From the NCBI GenBank assembly GCA_007449985.2, contig VIIQ02000007.1, positions 619,001-683,000 of the forward strand: DNA of 64,000 bases, read 5' to 3'. Below the pieces are notes generated by a model. That model searched no databases and was not told the origin of the DNA. It saw only the letters and a list, made by a program, of their open reading frames with translations. This DNA comes from Desmodesmus armatus. Taxonomy: Eukaryota > Chlorophyta > Chlorophyceae > Sphaeropleales > Scenedesmaceae. Positions 12,605 through 24,813 of the stretch are shown here, piece after piece. The position numbers were made by a program, and so were the translations under genes. Numbering within the stretch: the stretch's first letter is position 1; each line of letters starts with the position of its first letter.

Positions 12605-14918
12605 GGCGCTGGATGTGTGCCTGGTGCAAGTGCATTCAGCTCCTCCTGCCGAGGCAGCAGCAGCAGCAATGTAATCATCAAGTTGGCAGCGGCATGCATC
12701 CAGTGCTCCCGCCACTCTGCTTGCATGGTCGGGATACTCAACCAGCTAACCTGCTGCTGCTCATGAGAGCTGCTGCTAAGTGTGCTGACACCTTCAGGTA
12801 CTGCTGCTGCTGCTGTCGATGCCACAGCAGCGGTGGCTGCTGGTGTGGCACCTGGAGAGGGCCCAGCGTGCTGCTGCTGCAGCACGAGCACCACCTGTTG
12901 CAACACCGCAAGCAGGTGGCTTCTGAGCTCACCCAGCCACAGCTGCAGCTCATCTGCTGTGCTGCTGCTGCTGCTACTGCTGCTGCCAGCAACACCCGGC
13001 GGAGCTTGCCACATACTGATGGAGGTGTGGCTGATCTCTGCCATGCGTCTGCAGAGCACTGCCTGCTCTTCCATACTCAGCCCCAGAGCTGCTGCAGCTG
13101 CTGAGCCCGGCTTGCAGAGCCCAGCCGCACACGGCAGCAGCACTGCTGGCAGCAGCAGCTGCAACTGGCCCTGTGCAGCCACTACCTGCTGCTCTTCCTG
13201 CTGCCACTGCTGCCCCTGCTGTTGCTGCCCTGTGCTGCGCTGCTGCTGTTGCTGCTGCCGCTGCTGCCCCTGCTGGCTGTAGTGGGCCTGTGCAATTCTG
13301 CACTGGGCCCTGACTTCCTGCCACATCAAAACATCCTGATACAGGCACAGAAGACCATGGCAGTACGCCATGCTGTGAGGCTCTTGCTGCCGCAGGCTTG
13401 CCCATGCCAGTGTGATGCTGTCAACACCCAGCAGCTTGAACAGCTGCTGCTGACAGGCAGTGGTGGGCGGCAGCCGCTGCTGGGCCTGTAGCTGCAGCAG
13501 CTGGGTGAGAGGCAGATCACCCTCCGCGGATAAGAAAGTAGTGACATTGCTGGTGGTGTTGGCACTGCTGCTCCCGCGCGTGCGCTGCACCTGCCGTCCC
13601 CTGCGGCTTCCTGCCTGGTCTGCTGCTGCAGCAGCCCGCAGCTCCTGCAGCGGCTGCTGCACCAGCAGGCCCTGAGACACCACCGCAAGCTGCAGCATCA
13701 GGAACGGCACCAGCTCGGGGCTGTCCAGCAGCTGCTGGAGCTGTGGGACTGCGCGCAGCACCCTGGTAATGCTACCAAACTCAGACACAGAGTTTGCCAG
13801 GGTTGTCACGTATGCCTCAGCTGCAAGCACCACCACATCCCCTTTCTGCAGCAGGACGTTGCGCGCCAGTTTCTGTTGCTGCAACCCCTGCGGCCCCACC
13901 TGCTGCTGCTGCGGCTGCTGCGGGGCTATAGACAGGTGTACACTGATGTACATCATAGCTGCTGCGATGAGCCCAAAGGCTGCTGGTGCCAGCACAGCAT
14001 GCGCCTGCAGCACTGCAGGCAGCCCGCGCAGCAGCTGGATCATGTGCTCTGCAACGCTGAGCACATCAGCCGCCCTATCAAGGAACGCATGCAGCCCCAC
14101 CACGCATCCGTCTGCATTTGTGGCAAGCTCATCCTGCAGATGATCTGCTGCTTTTGACAGCGACACTGGCAGCTGCTGCAGGAAGCCTGCCTGCTCCAAC
14201 TGCTGCAGCATGCTGGCTGCCAGGGTGGTGTTAGCGTCCTGCGCTGCAAGCTGGGGCTTGATCAGCCCAGCACAGTATGCCGTCCGCAGGATAGCTTTGA
14301 GGGTGATGATTGCTGCTGAGTGCAGTAGAGGGCTTGCACGCTCAGACTGTGTTGCTGCACGACAGGCTGCAGCTGCATGGAAAGGAACCTGCACATGCAG
14401 ACATGTAGCAAGGATGCAGGGCAGCAGGAAAGGAAGGTAGATAGTTTTCAAGGAGATGCAGGGCGGGTGGCGAGCAAAACAACAAGTCTACTTAGTGGTG
14501 CTTGCCTGGTAGATGCAAGTTTTCACCCTGCCCAAGTTGATTTCCATGCACAATATGATGACCATGCCGTATGTATGGTATTGCGAACCAAGGATAGGCC
14601 TTGGATACTGTGGGATGCTAGACGCACTTCATGCTGATGTTTCACACCCCCAGCACAACTGCAGTCAGGGTGCAGCAGCTGCACACAACCCAGCAGCACA
14701 GCGATAGAAATTATAATGTGCGCCACACTTGCCTGCATGTCGAGCACCAGCCTTTTCCAAGTGGCTTTGGGAGGGTGGTCTGGGTGGAGCAGCAGCTTGG
14801 TGCAATTCTGCGCAACCTGCATGTAAGCTGCTGATGCTGCTTCAGGCGAGCAAGACCCGTCCTGCATCTCCTTGAGGAGCTTCAAGCACTCCTTGTACAT
14901 GGAGACAACGCCAGTCAT
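11426..14918 (-). CDS. MYND zinc-finger protein, copy 1, frameshifted before the finger
   Basis: Exon 1 is 14733-14918 (62 aa). Exon 2 is 14388 down to the TAA at 11426. The intron is GC-AG: ATGCAG|GCAAGT, then acceptor TGTGCAG. The protein would be about 1049 aa: a conserved N-terminal segment ending PKATWKRLVLDMQ, a long helical body with poly-Gln and poly-Ala runs, a conserved GRCCLLWADIL block, and a C-terminal MYND finger (CNNPRC, CVCSGC, YCGREC, HWKQHKPVC). MYND fingers usually bind proteins. The body frame reaches about 11699, where GGGCCTGGGTC replaces GGGCCCTGGGTC of the intact paralogue. One base is missing, and the finger continues in the next frame. A C-terminally broken gene or an assembly indel are both possible. 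A 5' leader exon with donor AAA|GTGAGTAG at about 15090 and acceptor ACACAG|GTGACC before the ATG suggests a leader intron. Confidence 0.75.
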
Positions 14919-16184
14919 GATAAGGTCACCTGTGTGTCGCCAAGCACCACAGCAGCAGCAGGCCCAACAGCAGCAGTTGCAAGCAGTTACTGTGCCAGAG
15001 GCAGGAAAGGCCCCGACGAAGGTACATGCACTGCTGCTGCATGCAGCTGTATGCATACACGTCAGCAGGAAGCTACAGCAATGCTGTGCAACCTACTCAC
15101 TTTGTAAGTTCTGCGGGTCACCGGCGGGGCCGGTGGGACACTTTCAAGAAAAGAAGCTGTAAAAGTCCCTGTATCAAAACTATTCCGTTGTAGTTTGCTA
15201 AATATTGCGCGACGTGAGTTGAGTGTGATGATCCAAGTTTGAACGCGTGATCTGTGACTGTTACTGCTGCAACATTGGACAGCCTTTTGCTCAGCAATGC
15301 TGGGCAAGCTTTGCAGACATCTGCGCAGTGGTTTTTGTTCTTGCCGAAACATTTTCAAGAAGACACTACCATGCAGAAGTTCATACTGCACGGATGGCCA
15401 CAAAGTGTATGCGTAAGCTACTGCATCTGGCAGGCTGCTTGCCTGCAGGCTGGTCCCTACTGGCAACCAAACCCGCACGTCATGCCTGTTCAGACAGGGC
15501 TAGCATATGCCTCGGATACTGGAGAGGCAGCTAGACCACGCCCCCAAGCTGCATGTACACCTGTTGTTGTGTTTGAGCTTTCGAGCTGAACGCTTCCGCT
15601 GAGCAACGCCGACGGCAGCTGAGACTGGCCCATGTACATGAACCGACAGCAAACCAGCCTCTGGCACAAACACCTTGGCATGCACCACAAACTGACCTCG
15701 TTCTTGTGCTGAACTTGCCGACATGTACACATGCTGAACTTGCCAACATATACACACGTATGTACACCACACACCAGCCTGTCTGACACACACAGCCTTG
15801 CTGCATCCCTGGCTGAGCCTTGATGAGTACTGCACCCCATGCAAGCACTTTTGACTCTACAACAACATGTACACTGCGTATAGTTGCACGCACATACAAA
15901 GCAAGGTCACAAAGTCACCAATCTTGGCCACACGCCAAGCTCCAACAACAACAACAACAACAACTTTGCAGCGACCCTGCATAACAAAGCGGTGCACAAG
16001 CAGCCCGCCATAACTCACCCAAAGGGTGCACAAGCCCTGACAATGCACCAAAACAACAACACCAAGCATGCTTTGGCAAATCACCAAGGCTGTTGTTGGC
16101 TAGCAACCATCCATGAAGCAATGCACATGACCCCTGCACCAATCCAGAAATGGGGACCACGATGATGCATGCAGACAAACCACT
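14919..16184. other. Leader region of MYND copy 1 and intergenic DNA
   Basis: It contains the likely 5' leader exon of copy 1 (donor at about 15090 on the minus strand) and then sequence without a supported gene. A (CAA)n run lies at about 15945-15965. Imperfect repeats rich in TGTACAC and GCTGAACTTGCC lie at about 15700-15770. Confidence 0.4.
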
Positions 16185-16910
16185 CTACAGCACATCAGGC
16201 GCAGCACCGGCAGCAACAGTGGGCGCCATTACTGCCGCAGCAGCAGCTGCTGCTGCCAGTGCCTTGCACACGGGCTTGTGCTGCTTCCAGTGCTGCCTCA
16301 GACACTCCCGCCCGCAGTACCTCGCCACCCTGCAGCCACTGCACACACAGGCACGCCCCGACACAAGGCTGATCTCCGTCTCCCCATGCAGCGACATGCA
16401 CCGCGGGTTGTTGCAGAACAGCGGCACAGCAAACAGGAGCTGGCCTGACCCAGGGCCCGCAGCTCCTGAACAAGGACCGCACAATGGGCAGCAGCAACAG
16501 CAGCATCTGCATGCCGTGCTGCCACTGCTGCCGCTGTTGCCGCCTGCAGCTGCTGCAGCCACCCTTCAGGGTCCGGATACCCGGCCGCTGACAGCTCCGC
16601 TGCGTGGGCAGGCAGCCAGGCCTCCGCTGCAGCAGCAGCCTTGCTCAAGCAGTCAGACAGGAAGTACCTGAACGTCAGCCGGTTCTCAAACAGGGCTGGA
16701 TCCACCTCTTGTGTGCTGTGTGCTGCATCCTGTGCTGATTGTGCTGCACTAGCCTCCTGTGGAGTTGACCCTGCACTGGTAGGTGCTGGCGGCTGGCCGT
16801 GCTGCTGTGCAGCTGCGTCTGTGAGTGAGACCCCTGTTGGCAGTGCTGCACCCTCTACTAGCTCTGTCGCATCGCCCGCCAGCTGTCCCATGCCCTCTGC
16901 TGGGTGCGCT

Positions 16911-16973
16911 GCGCCCTGTGCTGTGTGTGCTGCGCCCTGTGCTGTGTGTGCTGCGCCCTGTGCTGGTGGTGCT
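16911..16973. repeat. 21-bp unit repeated three times in MYND copy 2
   Basis: GCGCCCTGTGCTGTGTGTGC plus T occurs twice exactly at 16911 and 16932, and a third diverged unit starts at 16953. On the minus strand it encodes repeated AQGAAHT. The paralogues lack it. Confidence 0.85.
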
Positions 16974-18169
16974 GCAGCATCATCGCTGTTATCTGCAGGC
17001 AGTGCTGCTAATATATCCGCCCACAGCAGGCAGCACCGGCCCAAGATGACCACACACGGCAACATATCAACCCCTGACACACCATCCCCACCCTCCCCAC
17101 CCTTGCTAGCGGCGTTAAAGCACTGCACCGCAGCCCAGGCAGCCTCCTGCGCCGTCTACTGCATGCCGTCCAAGAGTATATCAAAGTTACGGCTAAAGCA
17201 GTGGCACAGCTTCACCCAGCTGCACAGCAAGCTGAAGTACTGCCCGGCCCCTGCGGTACCTAGCCCTGCCTGTAGCACTGCCCCAACGAGCCTGGAAGGG
17301 ACATCCTCATGACCGCAACAGCCCCTGCCCACCTGGGCTAAACCGCCCGCGGCTGTCTCACAGACTGCCGTGGGACCCCCTGCTGCTGCGGTGGCGCCTT
17401 GCATGCGGACAAACCGCTCAAAGCTGGTGCAGAAAGAGGGGAGCTGCTCGGCGACAGAGAGCGCGGGAGGAAGGGTGCTGCTAAGACCCCTGTCAAACGC
17501 AGTGGCCGCAGCTTGAGCGCCGCTGTGCCGCTGCTGCTGCTGCACCACTGCATTCGAGTCCTGCTGCTGCTGCTCTACTGCTTCCAGGTCGTGCAGCTGC
17601 TGCTGCACCTGCACTGCTGCGTCCATATCATCTTGCACGCCCAGCATGAGAGTCAACCCTTCTAGCAGGCTGACAGCAGCATGCATCCAGTGGTTGGAGC
17701 ATTCAGCCTCCACTGACTGGCTGCAACCTTGAAGCTGCTCGCTGCACTGTGTTTTGCTGCTGCCTGCAGCATTCGCTGCTGTTGTCGCTGCAACTGCTGT
17801 TGTGGCAGCAGAAGAAGGCCCAGGGTGCTGCTGCTGCTGCTGCTGCTGCTGCTGAGGCATTGCAAGCAGCACTTCATGCAGCACCAGCAGCAGGTGGCTC
17901 CTGAGCTCACCAAACCACACCCGCAGCTCATCTGTCGTACAGCAGCGGCCCCAAACACCCTGCTGAGCATGCCACGCACCGAGGGAGCTGACACTTGCCA
18001 CCGACATGTTTCTGCAGAGCATTGCCTGATCCATTTCCAAGGTCAGCCCCAAAGCTGCTACAGCTGCAGAGCCGGGGTTGCAGAGCTGAGCCACACACGG
18101 CAGCAGCAGCGCTGGCAGATGCAGCCACAGCAGTGCTTGCCGCTGCCAGCATGGGTCGCAGTCTGCTCC

Positions 18170-18560
18170 GGGCTGCCCCTCCAACTCCTGCTGCTCCCGC
18201 TGCTGCTCCAACTGCCGATCCAACTGCTCCAACTGCTGCCGCAACTGCTCCCGCTGCTGCTCCAACTGCTCCCACTGCTGCCCCTGCCCTTGCTGCTCTT
18301 GTTCCTGTTGCTGCTCCAAAAGCTCCCGCTGCACCTGCTGCTCTTGCCCCTGCTGCTGTTGTTCCTGCTGCTGCTCCAACTGCTGCTCCTGCTGCTGCGC
18401 CCGCAGACCCCGCTGCTTGTCCTGCTGCTGCTCTTGCACCTGCTGCTGTGCCGGCAGCCCCTGCTGCTCTTCCTGCTGCTGCTCCCACTGCCACTGCTGC
18501 TCCTGCCCCTGCTGCTCTTCCTCCTGCGGCTGCTCCTCCTGCTGCTGCTGCTGCTCGTCG
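18170..18560. repeat. Imperfect Gln/Glu/Arg-coding minisatellite in MYND copy 2
   Basis: CTGCTGCTC-type units are interrupted by CAACTG, CTTGTTC and CCGCTG. On the minus strand they encode about 130 residues rich in Gln, Glu, Arg and Leu (for example QQREQLRQQLEQLDRQLEQQ), which should form a long charged coiled coil. It replaces a much shorter segment of copies 1 and 3. Confidence 0.75.
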
Positions 18561-20774
18561 TAAGGGCCCAAATCAGTGTCACGAAAGGCCCAGAGCCGTT
18601 GCGTCTGGTACCCCACGACGCTCTCATACAAGTTGAGTAGTGCAATGCAGTACAAGCTGCGGCGACGAGGCACCGCGTCACCTCGTAGATGGCACTGGCT
18701 TGCCCATGCCAGTGTGATGCTGTCCACACCAAGCAGCTCAAACAGCTGCTGCTGACAGGCCGTGGTGTGCGGCAGTCGCTGTGCCTGCAGCTGCAGCACC
18801 TGGGCAAGCTCACTCAAGACTGGATCTTGGACGGTGCTGCTGCTGCCGCCACTGCTGCTGTTGGCACTGCTTCTGCTGCTGCCGCGCGTACGCCGCAGCT
18901 GCCGTTTCCTGCGGCTGCCTGCTTCCTCTGCTGCTGCAGCGCCGCGCAGCTCCTGCAGTGGTTGCTGCACCAACAAGCCCTGGGACACCACTGCCAGCTG
19001 CAGCACCAGGAACGGTACCAGATTGGGGTTGTCCAGCAGCTGTTGCAGCTGTGGGACTGCATCAAGTGCTGGGGGGATGCCACCCGCATCATACAAGGCA
19101 AGCTCCAGTTTCCGGACAAGCTCCCTTGCTGTGAGCTGCAGCAATGCTGCCTGCCGCAGCAACTCTGTGTCTGTCCGTTGCTGGCAGACACAGCATGGAT
19201 CCTGTTGCTGCTGCTGCTGGTGGTGCTGCTGGTGCTGGTGCTGGTGCTGGTGCTGATGGTTGTGCTGGTGCTGCCCCAGGTGCTGCTGGTCCTGGTGCAG
19301 CTGAAGTGCAGGCAGCTGGACACTGATATACCTCAGCGCTTCTGCTGCAAGCCCAAAGGCTGCTGGTGCCAGCCCAGCATGCGCCTGCAGCTCCCCAGGC
19401 AGCTCGAGCTGCAGCCTTATAAGTTGCAATGAAAGCATCAGTAAGTTATCACCCCTTCTCATTAGCACGAGCGGCTGCCAGCTGCTTTCAGTGGTTGCGG
19501 CAAAGTGCAGAGCATCTGCTGCATCCCAGAGCATCTCTGGCAGCTGCTGCATCAGTCCTGCATCCTGCACCTGCTGCAGCATGCTGACTGCCAGAGTGCT
19601 GCTGGTGTCCAGGGCATGCTGCAAAAGAACCTTCAGGAGGGCGACTGTTGCTGTAAAAGGAGCCCAGCTGTTGGGGTCTTGTGTTGCTGCCCAAGCTTGT
19701 CCTGCTGCACAAGTTGCAGCAGCTGCATGAAAGGGTACCTGCAGTGCACACAACCACCAGGCAGCCATGGCAGTAGGGCCAGTACGGCAGTTGAGTGAGG
19801 TTCGGGGTGGCGAAAACGCCAGGTCAATCACAGTGCAAGCATGGTGGCAGTGCAAGCATGGGGGCAATGAGGTTGAGAACCAACCTGATCAGGGTGTTTG
19901 CATGTCAGCGGGGTGCAGGGCGATTAGCAGGGTGAGTGCAGGTGGTAGGGACAGCAGGACAGGAAGAATAAATGCAAGGATGGCCAGAGTGGGAGGATAG
20001 AAAGGGTGGGTGTAGGGTAGCCGGGCAACAGAGCACAAACAGTGAGTGCTGAACAGCAGGGCAGAAGCATAAGAACATGTGAGATGCACCAGAAATGGTG
20101 TGATGGGTGCTGCCTGGCTGGTGTATGGGTAGGCTGTCAGTAGCTCTAGGTACGCTTCACATGCACGCAGTTGTGTTGCCTGACAGACGAGAGTCCTGGG
20201 CGTTGCTGGATGACATGATTGGTGTGGCATGCCAGACAACAGCATCTGCTTATGTTTACTCTCTGCTGGTCATGGCGTGATGCACGTACACCTCGGCAGA
20301 TTGTGCACACCACAGCAGCCACATGCGCTGACAGGGCCTGTGGCAAAGCTGCAAGTGAGTCGCTGCTACAGGGATGGTCAGTGATGAGAGGGACCTCACA
20401 TGCAGAGGGGTGCCACAGCGGTGCTCATCACATGGGCCTCACTCACTCTACTCACAGGGGCCCTCAAGTATATCTCCAGCCCGACCCCCAAATCTGCTGC
20501 TGCACCAAGAATCCTGCCCTGCTGCAGGCTGTTGCAGCCCACAGACAAGCCAGCAGCTCAGTGAGAGCCCACATTTGAGCCCCACACTTGCCTGCATGTC
20601 ATTCACCAGTCTTTTCCATGTTGCCTTTGGCAGGAGGTCCAAGCCCTGTAGCTTGTCGCTGTTATGCATAATCAGCAGTGCAGCTGCCTGTGATGCTTCA
20701 GACAGGTGTGGGCTTTCATTGAGCACCCGCAGCTGCTTCAGACAATCCCTCCAGATGGCAACACCGCTAGTCAT

Positions 20775-21620
20775 GATTGGGACACTCAAGCAGCAGCAGC
20801 ACTGCAGCAGCAGCATCGGCAGCAGTTCAACAGCAGCAGTTACATCAGTTCATCACAAACATCTAAGAAAACGTGACTGTAGTCTGATTGACCAAACAGA
20901 TTAGGCATATTCCCAAGAGATAGCTAAGAGGCTGCAGCTCACCAGAATTTGGCTGGTGACCTGCTGCTGCCTGAGTTGCTGGCAGCAACTTGCTTGTAAA
21001 CGGGGTTGATCTAGGAACTCCACTGCTGCACAAACCAACAAACAGGCCAAGGAACGCATCATGACCAGGTACTTCGAAATGGCTGTCTGGCCGTTTGTGA
21101 CTGATGGTGATCGATTTCGAAGCGAAACCATCCTGAATGGTTTTGGCCAACACGTCCGCTTGCAAGCCAAACCAGTGAGTGTTTGGTGTTGGGCTTGGTT
21201 GAATGCTTCTCAGTTGAGTGTGTCGAGTGCATCTAGTCCCATCCCGGGGGGTTCCCCAGATCATGGAGATCTTAAAGTTGTACAGGCTTTCTGAATCGCA
21301 GGCTGAAGCTGCTGCTCTTATAGGGGTCGATGATATAGAAAGGTATGGTGGTGGTCAGGCACCATAGGCAGACGCGGTGAAGACAGGGGCCCACCCCAGG
21401 TGTCCAATCCTGCTGCAGGCGCCAGCATGTGCAGCAGCTCACTCACAGGGTCTTGGCGGGCTGCAGAAGAGGTGTGTGGTGCTTATATCTGCTCTTTGAT
21501 AGCCTCTTATGATTGCACATCTCTTATGATTGCACACCTGCAGTGCGCTTGACATTACTGCAGTTGGCATTATGAATCCCGTGATACCCGCTGCCCACCT
21601 TTCAAGGCATGTTGCGGCAA
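20775..21620. other. Region between divergent genes; coding strand uncertain
   Basis: Two opposite readings overlap. On the minus strand 20942-21167 is open, ends with the good donor CTG|GTGAGC and lies 5' of MYND copy 2, so it could be its leader exon. On the plus strand the frame from the ATG at 21061 ends at the good donor CCA|GTGAGTG (about 21172) and could be a first exon of the downstream plus-strand gene. I cannot choose between them. A 17-bp direct duplication (TCTTATGATTGCACA) lies at about 21505-21535. Confidence 0.35.
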
Positions 21621-21639
21621 ACACCTCATCCACAACATA

Positions 21640-24600
21640 TTGAGTGACCCAAGCATGGTGGATGCGTGCCCTGGCTTCCACCTGTCACTTGCAGCCAGTC
21701 AGCCCTTCAGCTGGATTAGGGCAGCAGGCCTGCAGAGCATCGCTGCTGCTCTGTCAGCCGGACTGGAGGACGGGCAGGCGCTGACTACTGTGCTGGAAGC
21801 AACCTACAGCCAAGGTAACCCTGCAACACATGCAAACACCATCCACCAGGCCCGCCATGCTGTGCCGCTAACAACAACTTGTGCAGGCTGCAGCTGCACG
21901 TGTGTCGCAGGACATTGACACTCAGTCCCGCAACAACACCTCTCTGTGCAAGGCAGCTAAATTATCACTGGTGGTATGGTTTCTGTCAAACACTAGCTGC
22001 TGGTTGTCTTGCTGTCTACTGCTCCACCAGCCTGGTTGGCTCCAGGAGGGCACCACCGCTGCTTGCTATGTAGATGATATGTTCGCGCAGACATGCCATT
22101 TACATAGCAGGCAGCTGAGGTGTTTTCCTCAACCCAGCCAGGATGCTGGAAGAGCAGGGTACAGCAAGCCATTTAGCAGCTGCCACACTGTCAATAGGGC
22201 GGATTTGTCCATACAGGCATATCTGCAGCATCCTGGTGAAGGGCCCAGCACCTCCAGGGCCAGGGAATTGGACTGGCTGGTACAAAGCAGTTGGTGCCAA
22301 GCAGCTTGTGGCAGTAATAGTTACTGAATGTGTTGCAGTCCTGTGCCTCTGTGTCTCTGTGCCTGGCAGGCACTACCTGTTGTGTTGGCCCCTTTTCTTC
22401 CTTACCCCTTCCCCAGATGTTGGTCCTACTTCGTGCTACCCTGCTTAGTACCCACCATCGTTCCCCATAGCCCACAGTATTATGTGTTTTCCCCGGTTGT
22501 CACTGTCTGTGTCCTGTGTGCTTTGTGCTGCTGTAGTGTTGGAGGTTATCTTTAGTGCACTTGATAGAGACCTCATTCATACAGCACCAGCGGCAGCAGC
22601 ACTGGCAGCAGCATGCCAGCAGCAACTCGGCAGCAGCAGCAGCAGTGATGTTGACGTATGTGAGCTGCTGTCAGCGGTGGGGCGCTACCCTGCTGGATAT
22701 GCACCTGCAGCCGCCAGCACTGATGAATTGCAGGAAGCTTTCAGGGTTCTGCAGGTGAGCAACAGAACAGCAGCAGCAGCAGCAGCAGCAGCGGCAGTGG
22801 GTGTTGCCGTAACTACAGGTGGGGCAACACCATCAAAAGCAGCGGCAGCAGCAGGCAGTTGAAGCATGAGCAAGAAAGGGCGGCCCAGCAGAGTGCTGGT
22901 GTTTATTGGCGTGGGTCCTGGCAGCAGTGGCAGCCATGAGAATTCAGTTGCTGGAAGGGCCCTTGCATATGAGCAAAGGCGGCCGAAACACTGCTGGAGC
23001 AGCCCACAGGGGTGGAGTAATGGAGTCATTGCTGCATTGCATGATGATGACTGGGGGGTTGCTCACAACAGTGGCTGAATCTGTCCTTTCTCGTTGCCCT
23101 GCAGGCGTTGTGTCTGCTGCAGCCCAAGGCGCGTCGGTTGCTGTGCAAAGCTCAATACCTGCAGCTCGTGACAGCGCGGGCCTGTGAGGCGCCCGCCTGC
23201 CTCCCTGCTGCTATGAACACGCTGCTTACGCTGCTGCAGGTGGGCACAAGGGGGATTAGGGCAGGGCAGGGGAGGGCAGGCGGTTTGTCGGTATATGGGT
23301 GGGGGGTGGGTGAGCGCGGGTGCAAGCGTTTGCAGGGGCAGGCGGGTGATTGGGTGGGTGGGTGGGTGGGTGGGTGGCAGCATGTGCATGCACTGGTACC
23401 TGTTTGTTCCTGGGCGCTTGTATTTGAAGTGGGTCAGGAATCGAAGTCATGAGTGGTGCTTTCTGCACACAAGGCAGACCATCAATGCTCAACATTCCCT
23501 CTACAATAACGTTCTGTTTTCTGTGAAGTGAAATGCAGCTGGCTGGCAGAAGGTGTGCCTGGGATTGTGATAACACCCTGTGTGTCCTGCGACCTGTGTT
23601 CCCAGCACCCTGTTGATGGCTGTTTTGTGTCATGCACTAACAGTAAACAGTCGTAACAGTAACAGTAACAGTGACAGAAACTCAACTTTCCTGCATTCCC
23701 TGTTTTGGCCTGCACCGCTGTTTTGCCCTGCTTTCAACAGGGCAGTGAAGAGGCCCAAGGTCTCTTTGTGACAACAGGCGGTCTGGACATGCTACTGGCC
23801 CGCACAATGCAGCACCTAAGATACCATGCACACTCACCAACAGCAGCCGGCAGCAACGGCGGCAGCAATGGTGGCAGCAATGGCAGCAATGATGGCCAAG
23901 GCGGCAGCAGTGATGATGAACTAGTGGATGGTGGGGGGCTCAGTAGGCGGGAGCTGGCTGTGCAGCTGCTGCTGTTCTTGCAGCTATTGGAGCAATGGGT
24001 GCTGGCAGATGCACTGAAAGCAGGTGAGTACAGTGGTCATATAGTGTATGTGGCAACTGCAGTTACAGTTGCAGCCCATGAGGGGTCGGTGGGTTTCTGG
24101 GAAGATGCTAGACAAATTGCAAGACACAGTCCAACGCTTAAAGCGGTCACGTGAGGCGTGTAAGAATGCTGCACATGGAGGCAGCGGCGGCAGTGGCAGC
24201 AGCAGCAGCAGCAGCAGCAGCAGTGAGTAGGATCAGTGGGATTGCAAATGGTATGTCAACAGTTGATGTGTGACGATGTGGTGTGCTTGCCTCAGCTGAG
24301 TTCATCAGAATGTGCTGTTTGCACGCTACTGGTATGCACAGCCATGGGCCCACTGGCAGTCTGCCACAGAGTCAGAATCAGACAGAGTGTCAGTGTGGCC
24401 TGGTGCTCCATGTATCGAATCGTGTGTGTGCACACCCGAGCTGCACACCCCAGCACGCATGTACACCTGTGTGCGTGTCATACATGCCCTTGTATGTGTG
24501 GTATGTTGAGCCCCATGCCCTGCATGGTCTGTGTGTGTGTGTGTGTGCAGGTGCGCACCCCAGCACACAGCGTGCAGCGCTGGCGCTTGTTGTCAACCAC

Positions 24601-24813
24601 CTGGGTCCTGATGTGGCAGCAGCAATCAGTCACGCAGCCACTCCTGCTGTTGCTGCTGGAGGAGGCAGTAGTGGCGGCAGCAGCGCAGCAGCTAAAATGC
24701 CGCAGGCAGGGGCAGCAGCAGCAGCAGGTGTGGACGCTGTGTGGAGTTCAGAGCAGGTGCTGCAGGACAGAGCCGAGGCAGCTGCTGAAAAGTTGCTGCG
24801 GGCAATCCAGTGA
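21640..24813 (+). CDS. Multi-exon orphan protein, possible helical-repeat fold (3' exons resolved)
   Basis: No family recognised. The well-supported exons are: one ending at 22753 (acceptor near 22580, donor CAG|GTGAGC), 23105-23239, 23741-24023 and 24551-24813 (TGA). Phases agree. Earlier likely exons end at 21814 (donor GTAACC) and begin at 21894. The exon at 23105 and the start of 23741 read like armadillo/HEAT-type helices, with Leu/Ala-rich pairs and a GGLDML turn, but this is an impression from sequence. The 23741 exon then carries a Gly/Ser/Asn-rich linker and an acidic stretch. The last exon has a poly-Ala/Gly run and ends EAAAEKLLRAIQ. Exons between 21950 and 22540 are unresolved. 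TGTAA at 25151 suits its 3' end. Confidence 0.5.

Larger units (their letters stand above)
16185..20774 (-). pseudogene. MYND zinc-finger protein, copy 2, with in-frame stop and frameshift
   Basis: Exon 1 is 20592-20774 (61 aa, beginning MTSGVAIW). Exon 2 is 19738 down to the TAG at 16185. The intron is the same GC-AG type as in the paralogues (ATGCAG|GCAAGT). Two lesions are seen. TAG at 17156-17158 follows ATGCAG and would be one C-to-T change from CAG. Between 16437 and 16438 one C of the plus strand is missing compared with the intact copy, which shifts the frame just before the finger. The MYND residues (CNNPRC to HKPVC) are otherwise complete. Copy-specific insertions are a His/Gln-rich run (about 19200-19260), a Gln/Glu/Arg-rich repeat (18170-18560) and a triplicated 7-residue unit. 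The lesions suggest a decayed or truncated product unless they are assembly errors. The 5' leader may extend to 20942-21167. Confidence 0.7.

Noticed and set aside
17729..18640. 303-codon plus-strand frame rich in Leu
   Set aside because: It is the antisense shadow of the Gln-rich part of MYND copy 2.
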